From assembly GCA_946403845.1 (NCBI GenBank), contig CAMJBL010000005.1:32719-96718 (forward strand): 64,000 bases of DNA. Reading direction: 5' to 3'. A program made the position numbers and the translations under genes. Position 1 is the first letter of the stretch. Every line of letters starts with the position of its first letter. Source of the stretch: an uncultured Prevotella sp. GTDB taxonomy: Bacteria; Bacteroidota; Bacteroidia; Bacteroidales; Bacteroidaceae. Below are positions 1 to 9,344 of the stretch, in pieces. Under the pieces are notes generated by a model, which worked only from the letters and a program-made list of their open reading frames with translations, was not told the DNA's origin and did no database searches.

Positions 1-1699
1 CGCTCTTGCCATTGAAACCATAGGTGACGGCAAATGACTCAGGACGGGCCTGATTCAGGAAGTCCTCCACGCTGTTATAGCGATAGTAACCTGTACCGTT
101 ACGCATATAGGCATTGTTGGCCAACTGGTGCTCGAAGCTCAGTCCGGCTGTAATCTTATGGGCAGCCAGATAGAGGGTGAAGTTGTCGGTGATGTTGGTA
201 ATCTTGTTCTTCACACCGTTGTTATAGGTGAAGAGCTCGTAACCCAGCGACATATAGGGCTCCATGATCTGATTACCATTGGCATCCTTACCGGCCATGA
301 TGTCGATGAAGGGGAACTCGCTGGAGTCAGAACCACGCATATCCTCGATATTGGTATAGGTGAAGAGCAGCTGGTTTGACATCTTCTCGCCAAAGCGGCT
401 GTGGAGGTCGGCAGACAGCGACTGCACCTTGTTCTCCATCGAATAGAGCGAATTGGAGAAGGCCATTGACTGCACGCCAATACGATAAGTACCGTTCAGA
501 CGATAGCCTGTATCAGAAGAGTTACCGTTGGTGGAGTTCCAGGCAACATTCTTCGTGTTGTTATAACGTAATGACAGGTGATGGGCATCTGTGATGTTCC
601 AGTCGAGACGGGCCAGCAAGCGGTGGTTGGACTCGTCGGCAGGATAGTCGGTATAGGAACCGGGATTATAGCCGAAACGTGACTGCACGAAATCAGACAC
701 CTTCTGCATGTCGGAAGCCAGCGTACGTGATACCAGACCACCTGTGGCTGTCTCACCGTTGATATCGTCAGTAACGCGGTATTTCACCACCTGACCTGGG
801 GTCTTCTCACCCTCGTAGTTCACGAAGAAGAAGAGCTTATCCTTGATAATCGGACCACCGAGGGTGAAGCCGTAAGTGGTCTTCTTCTCATCAGGACGGG
901 CACCAAGGTCGGTGTGGTCGATGCGGTTACCACGCAGGTTCTGGTCGCGATAGTAGACATAGGCCGTACCCTTGAAGGTGTTGGTACCCGACTTGGTGAT
1001 AGCGTTGATACCACCACCAATGAAGTTGGTCTGACGCACATCGAAGGGCGCCACAACCACCTGCACCTCCTCGATGGCATCGAGCGAGATGGGGTTACCG
1101 CCACCAGGCAGCTTGTCGGAGAGTCCGAAGTTGTTGTTGAAGTTGGCACCGTCGATGGTGAAGTTGGTAGAACGTCCGTCGCCACCAGCGAAGCTCATGC
1201 CGTTGGCATAGGGCGAGAGCTTGGCAATGTCGGAGATGCTACGGTTTACGGTCGGCATCTGCATCATCTGCGAATTGTTGATGCTGGTTGAAGCACCCGT
1301 CTTCTCAGCAGCAAACTTCGACGCCTTTCCGCTGATCACGACCTCAGCCAGTTCGTTGGCATCCTCAGAGAGCCACACCTGCAGGTCGTAAGTCTCACCG
1401 AGCTGGAGGTTGATGTTCTTGAGGGTCTTCGGCTGGAAGCCGATGTAGGAAACGGTGACAGAGTAAGGACCGCCAGTACGCATACCCTGAATGGCAAAGC
1501 GGCCTGTGGTGTTGGTCACTGCAGCGTAACGCGTGCCCGAAGGCTCGTGAATGGCCTGAATGGTGGCACCAATCACCTCTTCGCCATTGGCGTCGTCGAT
1601 GGTCACCTTACCTGCAAGACTGGATGTTGTTACCTGGGCGATGGCTGCTACTGATGTCATCAGCAGCACAACGGCCATCATAAGCAATCTTTTTTTCAT
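1..1699 (-). CDS. Oar-like TonB-dependent outer-membrane receptor (3' part beyond window)
   Basis: This is the N-terminal ~566 residues of a large outer-membrane receptor; the gene runs off the left edge, which is why the ORF track omits it. It starts at ATG 1699 with a signal peptide (MKKRLLMMAVVLLMTSVAAIAQ minus the tail) followed by a carboxypeptidase-regulatory-like beta-sandwich (GKVTIDDANGEEVIGAT, FQPKTLKNINLQLGETY) and a plug-like segment (GASTSINNSQMMQMPTVNRS, NFTIDGANFNNNFGLSDKLP, NAITKSGTNTFKG) before the barrel. The same order is seen in Myxococcus Oar and Bacteroidetes Oar-like receptors, which import or export large substrates through the outer membrane. It is a close paralogue of the complete gene at 3405-6752. 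A TAnnTTTG box lies upstream at 1735-1742. The substrate is unknown. Confidence 0.9.
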   Translation of the reverse strand, partial: MKKRLLMMAVVLLMTSVAAIAQVTTSSLAGKVTIDDANGEEVIGATIQAIHEPSGTRYAAVTNTTGRFAIQGMRTGGPYSVTVSYIGFQPKTLKNINLQLGETYDLQVWLSEDANELAEVVISGKASKFAAEKTGASTSINNSQMMQMPTVNRSISDIAKLSPYANGMSFAGGDGRSTNFTIDGANFNNNFGLSDKLPGGGNPISLDAIEEVQVVVAPFDVRQTNFIGGGINAITKSGTNTFKGTAYVYYRDQNLRGNRIDHTDLGARPDEKKTTYGFTLGGPIIKDKLFFFVNYEGEKTPGQVVKYRVTDDINGETATGGLVSRTLASDMQKVSDFVQSRFGYNPGSYTDYPADESNHRLLARLDWNITDAHHLSLRYNNTKNVAWNSTNGNSSDTGYRLNGTYRIGVQSMAFSNSLYSMENKVQSLSADLHSRFGEKMSNQLLFTYTNIEDMRGSDSSEFPFIDIMAGKDANGNQIMEPYMSLGYELFTYNNGVKNKITNITDNFTLYLAAHKITAGLSFEHQLANNAYMRNGTGYYRYNSVEDFLNQARPESFAVTYGFNGKS

Positions 1700-1734
1700 A
1701 CTAAAGAATTTAATGATTAGTCCAATTTCGATTG

Positions 1735-1742
1735 CAAAGATA
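1735..1742 (-). promoter_or_regulatory. Bacteroidetes -7 box (TATCTTTG) of the first Oar-like receptor
   Basis: The minus strand reads TATCTTTG about 36 nt upstream of the ATG at 1699, matching the Bacteroidetes consensus TAnnTTTG. A TTGG lies about 18 nt further upstream, as a weak -33 element. The motif is visible; activity is inferred. Confidence 0.65.
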
Positions 1743-1794
1743 CACATTATTTTTGAATAGCCAACATTTTTTTGCACTTTATTTCGTTTCGTAC

Positions 1795-1835
1795 ATAAAT
1801 ACTCCCGATATGTCAAGCATACCGGGAGTATTTAT
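1795..1835 (-). terminator. Hairpin after the BACON lipoprotein gene
   Basis: A perfect 13-bp inverted repeat (ATAAATACTCCCG / CGGGAGTATTTAT) with a 15-nt loop lies 25 nt past the stop of the lipoprotein gene. It lacks a long T-run, so it may be a stabilising 3' hairpin rather than a strong intrinsic terminator. Confidence 0.6.
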
Positions 1836-1859
1836 AGGGATAATCAGGGAAATCAGCCC

Positions 1860-3377
1860 TTAGTTGGCGGGTGTGTGAGAGAAGTAGATACCATTGCTGA
1901 GCTGCGGGGTATCCTTGTAAACGGCACGCACACCAATCACACTCAGCTTGTCACCTACCTTCATGCCCAGCTTCTCGATGAGACCCTTACGGGCATCGCC
2001 TGTAGCACCCCAGCCAGGATAGCAGCCATAGACGTAGACACGATCCGTGCCATCCGTCAGATAGAGGTTACCATAGACGTCGTTGGCAATCTCGTCGATC
2101 GTACCACTGATCATGTAGTAGACATCAGCTGCAGGCTCCTTGGCGAGGAACTCAGCGAGGCTCACCTCAGTCACAGCAAACTTCAGATTCTCGAAGGTAC
2201 CGCTGACCATCTGCGGGGTATCCTTATAGGCACCACGCTTACCAACTACCGTCACCACGTCGCCCACCTTGGCACCAGCCTCGATGAAGCCTTCAGCACG
2301 ATAGACGAGCACAGAGCCAGAGTAATCGCTGATATAGAAGCTCTTACCCTGCTTGTCGCTGGCATAGAGCTCCGTGATGACACCTGTGATACGGAACTGC
2401 GTATCGCCTACCTCAGCAGCGAGGAAGTCGGCAATCGGACACTCGATGATGGCGCCCTTCTGGATGATCGTAGCCTGAGAGGTGTACTCCTTCTTACCAT
2501 CGGTGGTCTTGAAGATAACCGTCGTGTTGCGATCGCCACCAGTATTGGGAGCAGCACGGAAGGTGATGGTGGGGTTAGCGCCTACGGTAGAAGCGACGAC
2601 ACCCAGCCAGCTCTGAGCCTCAGCAGGAATCTCAACGGCAACGCCATTGCCCTTGCAGGTCAGGTTGGCCACAATCTCACCACCCTCGAGAGGCAGCTCG
2701 TTGCTCTCTTCACCATTCACGGTGAGCATATCGCACTTGATGAGTGACTTCACAATCTTCACAACGGTCACATCGACGAGCTCGACAGTGCCGTTATAAG
2801 TGGTCTTCGGACCCTCAACGGTTACCTGGTCACCTACCTCAAGACCCAAGCTGAGGAAGTTCTTGGTGGCACCCTTTGCATCGAGCGTACCATAGATATA
2901 GACCTCGCCAGTCTCGTCGACCAGATACCAGTTACCATAAGTGGTATTGGCAATCGCCCTCACTGTACCAGTAACGCGATAGGTCTTTGAGTCAGGACCA
3001 GCGATGATCTCTGCGCAGGTAGCGTTAGAGACGGTGGCAATACCCTGAATGATATTGATGTGCTGGGTTCTGCCCTCACACTCAATCAAGACCTCAGCGG
3101 TACGGCCTACGCCAGCACCAGCAGAGAAAGTGATGGTACCAGAACCGGAGCCCGAAGCGGGAGAGACGGTGAGCCACTCGGGCACATCAGTAACAGTCCA
3201 AGCACCTGTGGCAATCACATCAACAGAGGCAGAACCGCCATTGACATCAAGGGCCACATACGACTGCGACACACGGATCTCACTCAGATAGGTGGGATCA
3301 TAGTCATTATCGGAGCAGCCTGTGAACATAGCAGCGACAACTGCTACGAGAGACGGAATGAAATATCTTAGTTTCAT
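1860..3377 (-). CDS. BACON / OB-fold surface lipoprotein
   Basis: The 505-aa protein begins with a lipoprotein signal peptide ending in a lipobox (AAMFTGC, Cys about residue 21), so it should be lipid-anchored in an outer membrane. Residues ~35-110 look like a BACON domain (GGSASVDVIATGAWTV, PEWLTVSPASG, INIIQ), and a second BACON-like stretch (LPLEGGEIVANLTCKG) sits near 230-310. Between and after these are three OB-fold-like units of the kind found in DUF5689-type proteins (YRVTGTVRAI..YGNWYLVD, FRITGVITELYAS, YMISGTIDEIANDVYGNLYL), each with a GDQVTVEG / GDVVTVVG / GDKLSVIG closing strand. It follows the Oar-like receptor by 27 bp and is probably co-transcribed, suggesting a receptor plus surface ligand-binding partner. 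The ligand (glycan or other) cannot be told from sequence. Confidence 0.85.
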   Translation of the reverse strand: MKLRYFIPSLVAVVAAMFTGCSDNDYDPTYLSEIRVSQSYVALDVNGGSASVDVIATGAWTVTDVPEWLTVSPASGSGSGTITFSAGAGVGRTAEVLIECEGRTQHINIIQGIATVSNATCAEIIAGPDSKTYRVTGTVRAIANTTYGNWYLVDETGEVYIYGTLDAKGATKNFLSLGLEVGDQVTVEGPKTTYNGTVELVDVTVVKIVKSLIKCDMLTVNGEESNELPLEGGEIVANLTCKGNGVAVEIPAEAQSWLGVVASTVGANPTITFRAAPNTGGDRNTTVIFKTTDGKKEYTSQATIIQKGAIIECPIADFLAAEVGDTQFRITGVITELYASDKQGKSFYISDYSGSVLVYRAEGFIEAGAKVGDVVTVVGKRGAYKDTPQMVSGTFENLKFAVTEVSLAEFLAKEPAADVYYMISGTIDEIANDVYGNLYLTDGTDRVYVYGCYPGWGATGDARKGLIEKLGMKVGDKLSVIGVRAVYKDTPQLSNGIYFSHTPAN

Positions 3378-3380
3378 ATC

Positions 3381-3411
3381 TTCTTAGTTCTTAATTGTTG
3401 ACTCTTAATTG
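3381..3411 (-). repeat. 7-nt periodic array between receptor and lipoprotein genes
   Basis: CTTA-like units recur at 3383, 3390, 3397 (degenerate) and 3404, exactly 7 nt apart (units TTCTTAG, TTCTTAA, TTGTTGA, CTCTTAA). The array fills the spacer and overlaps the stop codon of the upstream receptor gene at 3405. It belongs to the window-wide family of short-period arrays. Confidence 0.6.
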
Positions 3412-6400
3412 AAAATGTATCTAATACCGACAGAAGCGTACCAGCACTGACCAACAGCGTGGTTGGGAGCCCAAGTCTCGGTATTGGCGTTGATAGCAGC
3501 AGGTGTAGAGAATGTAGCATAACCATCTTTATCAACACCCTCGTACTTCAGGATACGGGCCTCGGAACCAATCTCTGAGTTGAGGAACTTGCTCACACCC
3601 CAGCTGGAGTTGAAGAGGTTCAGCACGTTCTTGATATCCATCGTAAGCTGCAGCTTATGCGTAGTCTTACCCACATTCACCTTGAAGTCGTGCTTATAGG
3701 CGAAGTCGATGCGATGTACCCAAGGATTATAAACGCTATAGGGCTCTGCATATTCGCCCTGGTGGTTGCTCAGATAGTCGTCGTTGTGGACATAGTCCAT
3801 GAAGCGCTGTGCGTCGTCCTGAGATATGAAACGGAACTCACCGTTAGCCACCTGCTCATCCGTCGGGATGTAAAGGGCATCGTAGTTGTAACCGTCGCTG
3901 TTCATATCGTTCACCATCATATAAGAGTAGTTGTAACCACCACGCCAGGTCTCATAGATGAAGCTATAGTGGTTGCCGCTCTTATCGTTGATCGTCGCAT
4001 TGGCCACGATACGGTCAGGTGTCACATACTGCGAGTTGTGCAGCTTGATGTTGTTCGGACCTTCCACCGTAGGAACATAGGTGAAAGCAGACTCAGCAGC
4101 AGAACCCGGCATACCTGTCACCTCCTTCGATACGGTGTGGGTATAGGCGGCCATCAGGTTCAGCCACTCAAACGGCTGAGCATTCAGCGTTACGTTTGCA
4201 CTCCAACCATAACCCTTGCTGGTATTCTCCAGAATGAATGCCTTCGTACCTGTACGGAAGCCGGCAGGATAGAGAGGACGGTTATCAGCACCATTGAAGC
4301 GTGTGAAGCCACCTACATTGGGGATAGCCCAGTCGGAGATGCAGTTATCGTGGAGCTTCTTGTTGAAGATACCCTCAACCGTTACAGAGAGCGGGAATGA
4401 TACGGGCAGCTGATAGTCGATAGCCAGAGAGGTCTTCCAAACCTGTGGCATCTTGAAGTCAGGATCAACAGCAGAGATCGAAGAGGGAACGGTACCCATC
4501 TCAGGTGTTACATGACTGGGATAACCCATCGAGAACAACTTGTTCTGCAAGGCGGCAATAGAGGCCTGACCATTCTCAGTCACCAGACCACCAGCAAACT
4601 GGTTCATGTCGATATAGCGGTTACCGTTGGCATCAGTCGTATAGGCGCCAGAGTAGTTCTCGAAGCCCTTGACAGCAGCATTGCTCTTAGCATCCCACAC
4701 CTTTGTCTTGGCGTTGAGCTGTGCCTGATACTGCACCAGACCACCGTTGGTAGGCATATTGGTGAAGAACACGAGGGGCAGACGGCCAGAGAAGAGACCG
4801 GAACCTCCGCGAATCTTCAGGCTCTTGTCGCCAAACACATCGTAGGTGAAGCCTACACGCGGAGAGATCGTGATGCTGTTAGCAGGCCACTGACCAGTGT
4901 CGATATGACGTCCGTCATAATCCAGATCATAGATAGCCTGATTTCTCAGCAGGTCGTCGTTGTTGAAGAACAAACCATCAACACGCAGACCGTAAGTCAG
5001 CTTGAACTTGTCGTTCACATTCCAGTCATCCTGTATATAGGCACCTGGACGGTTGAACTGCACACGGGCAGCAGGCTTCGACTCACCGTCGTAACCGTAA
5101 GTCAGACAGACGATTTCGGGTGCAGCACCATTCATGAAATCGTCCATGCTGGTATAGCGGTAGTAACCTGTACCGTTACGCATATACTGGTTGTCGGCCA
5201 TCTGATGCTCGAAGGTGATACCACCCATGATCTTATGGGCACCCAGATAATAGGTCATGTCGTCCTTGATGTTCCAAATGGTATTGTGAACGGCATTGTT
5301 CCAAGTGAAGAGCTCGTAACCCAGAGCCATATAGTTATTGTCGCCACCGTCGAGGATATCGATGAAGGGGAACTCTGAAGAATCAGTACCACGGATATCA
5401 TCGAGCTTTGAGAACGTGGCCAGGAACTGGTTAGAGAGCTTGTCTGTCAGACGGCTGTTCAGGTCGATTGAGAAAGAGTGTACCAGATTGTCCATCGAGT
5501 ACATCGAGTTGGCAAACGACATGGAGTACTGCGACATACGGGCGCCGCTCATACGTGTACCACCGTCCATAGAGGTGGCGTTGGGAGCATTCCAGATGGT
5601 ATTCTTCGTATAGTTATAGCGAAGGGCCAAGTGGTGCTTGTCGGTGATGTTCCAGTCGAGGCGAGCCAACAGTTTGTAGTTGCTCTCGTCGGCAGGGAAG
5701 CTTGTCCAACTACCTGTGTCATAGCCATAACGGTTGGCAGCAAACGTCGAGATTGTCTCCAGATCAGAGAGCTTCGTACGTGAGATATTGCTGGCCACAT
5801 CGGCGACACCATTTGTAGAACCGCGCCAAGGCGAAGAGATCGTTGGCGTCTTAATCATCTCACCATTGACGAAGAAGAACACCTTATTGGGGATGATCGG
5901 GCCTCCGAGAGAGAAGCCGTAAGTAGTCTGACGGTCCTTCTCGCGGGCTGTGGGCAATGTCACCTTGTCAACCACGTCACCACGCAGGTTCTCATTGCGG
6001 TGATAGATGTAGGCAGAACCCTTGAAGGTGTTGGTACCCGACTTCGTGATGGCGTTCACACCACCACCGATGAAGTTGGTCTGACGAACATCATAAGGTG
6101 AGATCACCACCTGCAGCTCCTCGATGGCATCGAGAGAAACAGGGTTACCACCACCAGGCAGCTTGTCGCTCAAGCCGAAGTTGTTGTTGAAGTTGGCACC
6201 GTCGATGGTGAAGTTGGCCGTACGACCGTCAGCACCTGCGAAACTCATGCCATTACCACCATAAGGTGACAGACGGGTCACATCGGTAATTGAACGGCTG
6301 ACGGTAGGCAGTGCCGTAATCTGTGCACTGGTGATGTTGGTAGCAGCACCGGTCTTCTCGGCAGCGAACTTCGACGCCTTACCGCTGATGACGACCTCAG

Positions 6401-6752
6401 CCAGCTCGTTGGCATCCTCAGAGAGCCAGACGGAGAGGTTGTAGGTCTCTGCCAGCTGGAGCGTGATACCCTTGAGGGTCTTCGGCTGGAAACCGATGTA
6501 AGTAACCGTCACCTCGTAAGGACCGCCGGTACGCATACCGTTGATAGAGAAACGGCCTGTGGTGTTTGTCACTGCTGTGTAACGCGTTCCAGAAGGTTCG
6601 TGCACGGCTACGACAGTTGCGCCGATGACCTCCTCGCCGTTCTCGTCGTCGAGGGTCACCTTTCCTGCCATACTTGACGTTGTGATTTGGGCCATCGCTG
6701 TCAACGAGAGCGTTAACAGCATAGCAACCAGAAAGAACAATCTTTTCTGCAT
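3405..6752 (-). CDS. Oar-like TonB-dependent outer-membrane receptor
   Basis: The complete 1115-aa receptor has a signal peptide (MQKRLFFLVAMLLTLSLTAMA), a carboxypeptidase-regulatory-like domain (~residues 25-110; GKVTLDDENGEEVIGATVVA, GFQPKTLKGITLQ), a plug domain (~120-250; NFTIDGANFNNNFGLSDKLP, NFIGGGVNAITKSGTNTFKG) and a long beta-barrel ending in an aromatic residue motif (ASVGIRYIFN), typical of outer-membrane insertion. The family takes substrates across the outer membrane using TonB energy. It is a near-duplicate of the receptor at 1-1699 in the plug region, with divergence in the barrel. It probably heads an operon with the BACON lipoprotein. No SusD partner is present, which argues against a classical Sus glycan system. 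Confidence 0.93.
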   Translation of the reverse strand: MQKRLFFLVAMLLTLSLTAMAQITTSSMAGKVTLDDENGEEVIGATVVAVHEPSGTRYTAVTNTTGRFSINGMRTGGPYEVTVTYIGFQPKTLKGITLQLAETYNLSVWLSEDANELAEVVISGKASKFAAEKTGAATNITSAQITALPTVSRSITDVTRLSPYGGNGMSFAGADGRTANFTIDGANFNNNFGLSDKLPGGGNPVSLDAIEELQVVISPYDVRQTNFIGGGVNAITKSGTNTFKGSAYIYHRNENLRGDVVDKVTLPTAREKDRQTTYGFSLGGPIIPNKVFFFVNGEMIKTPTISSPWRGSTNGVADVASNISRTKLSDLETISTFAANRYGYDTGSWTSFPADESNYKLLARLDWNITDKHHLALRYNYTKNTIWNAPNATSMDGGTRMSGARMSQYSMSFANSMYSMDNLVHSFSIDLNSRLTDKLSNQFLATFSKLDDIRGTDSSEFPFIDILDGGDNNYMALGYELFTWNNAVHNTIWNIKDDMTYYLGAHKIMGGITFEHQMADNQYMRNGTGYYRYTSMDDFMNGAAPEIVCLTYGYDGESKPAARVQFNRPGAYIQDDWNVNDKFKLTYGLRVDGLFFNNDDLLRNQAIYDLDYDGRHIDTGQWPANSITISPRVGFTYDVFGDKSLKIRGGSGLFSGRLPLVFFTNMPTNGGLVQYQAQLNAKTKVWDAKSNAAVKGFENYSGAYTTDANGNRYIDMNQFAGGLVTENGQASIAALQNKLFSMGYPSHVTPEMGTVPSSISAVDPDFKMPQVWKTSLAIDYQLPVSFPLSVTVEGIFNKKLHDNCISDWAIPNVGGFTRFNGADNRPLYPAGFRTGTKAFILENTSKGYGWSANVTLNAQPFEWLNLMAAYTHTVSKEVTGMPGSAAESAFTYVPTVEGPNNIKLHNSQYVTPDRIVANATINDKSGNHYSFIYETWRGGYNYSYMMVNDMNSDGYNYDALYIPTDEQVANGEFRFISQDDAQRFMDYVHNDDYLSNHQGEYAEPYSVYNPWVHRIDFAYKHDFKVNVGKTTHKLQLTMDIKNVLNLFNSSWGVSKFLNSEIGSEARILKYEGVDKDGYATFSTPAAINANTETWAPNHAVGQCWYASVGIRYIFN

Positions 6753-6795
6753 AATCTTTAAGTTGTTATTAATTAATTGAATGTTATTTCGGATG

Positions 6796-6803
6796 CAAAG
6801 ATA
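6796..6803 (-). promoter_or_regulatory. -7 box (TATCTTTG) of the complete Oar-like receptor
   Basis: The minus strand reads TATCTTTG 44 nt upstream of the ATG at 6752, matching TAnnTTTG. A clear -33 TTTG is not visible. The AT-rich spacer 6753-6874 holds no gene. Confidence 0.6.
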
Positions 6804-6874
6804 ACAAAAATAATCGACTTAATATTATAAAAAGACAACTATTTTTATTAAAAAATAAAAAATCTAGAAGTACC

Positions 6875-8047
6875 TCAAGACCGGTCGTCCAGCTCTTCCT
6901 CGTATTCGAAGTCATCGAGGTCCTCGACATCGTCGATATCGACATATTCGATGTCCTCATCCTCACCCTCGTCGGCCATCTCTTCAGCGAATCGTGTCAT
7001 ATCCTTATCGCGGTGCACGAGACTGTCCTCAGCCGTCAGAGCCGCGAGTTTGTTACTCTCGGCATTGAGCTCATTCCACAGCACATCCTTCAGCTCGTCG
7101 AGGCCGAAACCCGTCACTGCCGAGATGAACACCACGGGCAGATCCTGAGGCAACGTCTCCTTGAGCATCTCGATAAGTTCCTCGTCGAGCAGGTCGCATT
7201 TGGTGACAGCCAGCACGCGGTGCTTGTCGAGCATCTCGGGATTGAACTGCTTCAACTCGTTGAGCAGGATCTCGTATTCGCGCTTGATATCGTCGGTATC
7301 GCCTGGCACCATGAAGAGCAGCAGCGAGTTGCGCTCGATATGTCGCAGGAAGCGCAGGCCAAGACCTTTTCCCTCGGAGGCCCCCTCGATGATACCTGGG
7401 ATGTCGGCCATCACAAACGACTTGTTGTCGCGATAGCCCACAATACCCAACGAGGGTTCCATCGTGGTGAAGGGGTAGTTGGCAACCTTCGGACGGGCAT
7501 TCGAGAGCGATGACACCAGCGTAGACTTACCGGCATTTGGGAAGCCCACGAGACCCACATCAGCCAGGAGTTTCAGCTCGAGGATGATGGTCATCTCCTG
7601 CATGGGTTCACCGGGCTGCGCATAACGGGGTGCCTGATTCGTCGCCGTTCGGAACTGGAAATTACCCAGTCCGCCCCGACCGCCTTTCAATAGCAGCACC
7701 TCTTGGCCATCGTAAGTCACATCGCAGACATATTTGCCCGTCTCCGCATTGTAGACCACCGTTCCGCAAGGCACGTCGATATACACATCCTTGCCGTCGG
7801 TACCGTGACACTTGTCCTTACCGCCATTGCCGCCGTGTTCGGCGAAGATATGACGCTCGTATTTCAGATGGAGCAGCGTCCAGTAATTATGGTTACCGCG
7901 CAGATAGACGCTTCCCCCCTTGCCGCCGTCGCCGCCATCGGGACCGCCATTGGGGTTGTACTTCACATGTTTCAGGTGCATCGAGCCCTTACCGCCCTTA
8001 CCCGAGCGGCACATGATCTTTACATAGTCTACAAAGTTCGATTCCAT
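6875..8047 (-). CDS. obg: Obg-family GTPase
   Basis: The 390-aa protein is a ribosome-associated GTPase needed for large-subunit maturation and stress control. Residues 1-160 form the glycine-rich Obg fold ([31 protein letters not shown]). The G domain follows with G1 GFPNAGKST (about 168-176), switch I/II ([25 protein letters not shown]), G4 TKCD and G5 SAVTG. The C-terminal tail is strongly acidic ([18 protein letters not shown]), as in other Bacteroidetes Obg proteins, and lacks the OCT domain of Gram-positive forms. The ATG follows directly on a 9-nt CTAG array that separates it from adk. It is likely the last gene of hpt-adk-obg. Confidence 0.96.
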   Translation of the reverse strand: MESNFVDYVKIMCRSGKGGKGSMHLKHVKYNPNGGPDGGDGGKGGSVYLRGNHNYWTLLHLKYERHIFAEHGGNGGKDKCHGTDGKDVYIDVPCGTVVYNAETGKYVCDVTYDGQEVLLLKGGRGGLGNFQFRTATNQAPRYAQPGEPMQEMTIILELKLLADVGLVGFPNAGKSTLVSSLSNARPKVANYPFTTMEPSLGIVGYRDNKSFVMADIPGIIEGASEGKGLGLRFLRHIERNSLLLFMVPGDTDDIKREYEILLNELKQFNPEMLDKHRVLAVTKCDLLDEELIEMLKETLPQDLPVVFISAVTGFGLDELKDVLWNELNAESNKLAALTAEDSLVHRDKDMTRFAEEMADEGEDEDIEYVDIDDVEDLDDFEYEEELDDRS

Positions 8048-8048
8048 G

Positions 8049-8097
8049 CTAGAATACTAGTATTACTAGTCCGACTAGTCAGGCTAGCCCGGCTAGA
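8049..8097. repeat. 9-nt CTAG array filling the adk-obg spacer
   Basis: CTAG occurs at 8049, 8057, 8066, 8075, 8084 and 8093: one step of 8 and four of exactly 9 nt. The array begins one base upstream of the obg start codon, and its last unit contains the adk stop codon (TAG on the minus strand). It is the same type as the much longer array at 52347-52460. Confidence 0.8.
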
Positions 8098-8665
8098 TAT
8101 TATCAATTACTGCGCAGATGTCGGCGAAAATGCGGTCGAGCTCGCCCAGACCGTCGATATGATAGTGGATACCCTCCTTCTTGTACCACTCGATAAGCGG
8201 CTGTGTCTGAGAGTGATACACCACAAGGCGCTTCTTGATTGTCTCCTCGTTGTCGTCGGCACGACCACTCTGCTGTCCGCGCAGGATCAGGCGCTTCATC
8301 AGCTCGTCCTCAGGCACATCAAGCTCAATCATCGCAGCCACACAGTCGCCACGCTCGTTGAGCATCTGCTTCAAGGCCTCAGCCTGCGGAATGGTACGGG
8401 GGAAGCCATCGAAGATCACACCCTTGTGCTCACGTCCGAAAGCGTCGTAGACGGAGGCGAGGATGCTCACCATCAGGTCGTCGGGAATCAGCTGACCGTT
8501 GTCGATGAAACCTTTGGCGGTCTTGCCTAATTCCGTACCCTTCTTGATCTCACTGCGAAGCACGTCACCCGTAGAAATGTGGTTCAGACCGTACTTCTCA
8601 ATCATCTTATCACTCTGTGTGCCCTTGCCTGAGCCCGGCGCACCGAAAATCACTATATTTTTCAT
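8093..8665 (-). CDS. adk: Adenylate kinase
   Basis: The enzyme (190 aa from ATG 8665) interconverts AMP + ATP and 2 ADP. The P-loop is near the N-terminus (FGAPGSGKGTQ), followed by the AMP-binding region (STGDVLRSEI), the NMP-site motif FDGFPRTIPQAE and the R-rich LID (LILRGQQSGRADDNEETI). The LID is short and has no zinc cysteines. The ORF track begins at a GTG (8677) inside the upstream repeat array; the ATG four codons later gives the canonical MKNIVIFG start and is preferred. It lies between hpt and obg, with each spacer filled by a tandem array. Confidence 0.96.
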   Translation of the reverse strand: MKNIVIFGAPGSGKGTQSDKMIEKYGLNHISTGDVLRSEIKKGTELGKTAKGFIDNGQLIPDDLMVSILASVYDAFGREHKGVIFDGFPRTIPQAEALKQMLNERGDCVAAMIELDVPEDELMKRLILRGQQSGRADDNEETIKKRLVVYHSQTQPLIEWYKKEGIHYHIDGLGELDRIFADICAVIDNI

Positions 8666-8722
8666 ATCACTATTCACTTTTCACTATTCACTTTTCACTG
8701 TTCACTTTTCACTGTTCACTAC
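8666..8722. repeat. 7-nt TCACTTT array filling the hpt-adk spacer
   Basis: TCAC occurs at 8667, 8674, 8681, 8688, 8695, 8702, 8709 and 8716, eight units with no slip from a 7-nt step. The array starts at the base next to the adk start codon and runs into the last codons of hpt, so the hpt C-terminus (SSEQ-stop) is written in repeat units. In the sense direction each unit carries TGA. Confidence 0.88.
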
Positions 8723-9254
8723 TTACGATAGTATAGACGTCCTTCAGCTGGCGGCCTGCCTGGTCATAATCCAGACCATAGCCCAAGATAAAGTCGTCGG
8801 GGATGCTGAAAGCCACATAGTCGATGTCGATCGGCTCCTCCAGTTTGGTGGGCTTGACGAACAACGAGCAGATGTGCAGCGATGCCGGACGACGGGTGCC
8901 CAACGACTCTATCATCTGTCGCATCGTACGGCCCGTGTCGACGATATCCTCCACGATAATCACCGTACGCCCAGTCAGATCCTCATTCAGACCAATCACC
9001 TCGTGAACCTTTCCTGTCGAAGTCGTCCCCTGATAAGAGGCGAGTTTCACAAACGAAATCTCGCAAGGAATCGTCATCTCGCGCATCAGGTCGGCGGCGA
9101 AGATAAACGATCCGTTCAACACACCCAGGAAGAGAGGGTTCTTACCCTCCATATCCTTGCTGATCTGAGCAGCCAAAGCCTTAATACGGGTTTTGATCTC
9201 TGCCTCCGGAATGGAGACCTTAAACTGTTTGTCTTTGATTTTTATGACACTCAT
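8709..9254 (-). CDS. hpt: Hypoxanthine phosphoribosyltransferase
   Basis: The 181-aa enzyme salvages hypoxanthine/guanine with PRPP to give IMP/GMP. The PRPP-binding signature VIIVEDIVDTGRTM is near residues 96-109, the flexible-loop motif (SYQGTTSTGK) is at ~74-83, and the C-terminal purine-binding part contains KPTKLEEPIDIDYVAF and the conserved LGYGLDYDQAGR. Its length is typical of the family. It heads hpt-adk-obg and faces nnr across a 90-bp divergent promoter region. The last residues lie within a heptamer array. Confidence 0.95.
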   Translation of the reverse strand: MSVIKIKDKQFKVSIPEAEIKTRIKALAAQISKDMEGKNPLFLGVLNGSFIFAADLMREMTIPCEISFVKLASYQGTTSTGKVHEVIGLNEDLTGRTVIIVEDIVDTGRTMRQMIESLGTRRPASLHICSLFVKPTKLEEPIDIDYVAFSIPDDFILGYGLDYDQAGRQLKDVYTIVSSEQ

Positions 9255-9280
9255 AATGTACCAAAAGCTAAAATTTTCGG

Positions 9281-9288
9281 CAAAATTA
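9281..9288 (-). promoter_or_regulatory. -7 box (TAATTTTG) of hpt-adk-obg
   Basis: The minus strand reads TAATTTTG 27 nt upstream of the hpt ATG, a match to TAnnTTTG. It lies in the divergent spacer shared with nnr. Confidence 0.6.
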
Positions 9289-9305
9289 CAAAAAATCTGC
9301 TAAAC

Positions 9306-9339
9306 TTTGCTATTCATTAGCATATTTTTCGTATTTTTG
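9306..9339 (+). promoter_or_regulatory. -33/-7 promoter of nnr, close to leaderless
   Basis: TTTG (9306-9309) and TATTTTTG (9332-9339) are separated by 22 nt, slightly longer than the usual 19-21. The ATG begins at 9345, only 6 nt after the -7 box, so transcription should begin at or next to the start codon. Confidence 0.65.
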
Positions 9340-9344
9340 CAGCA

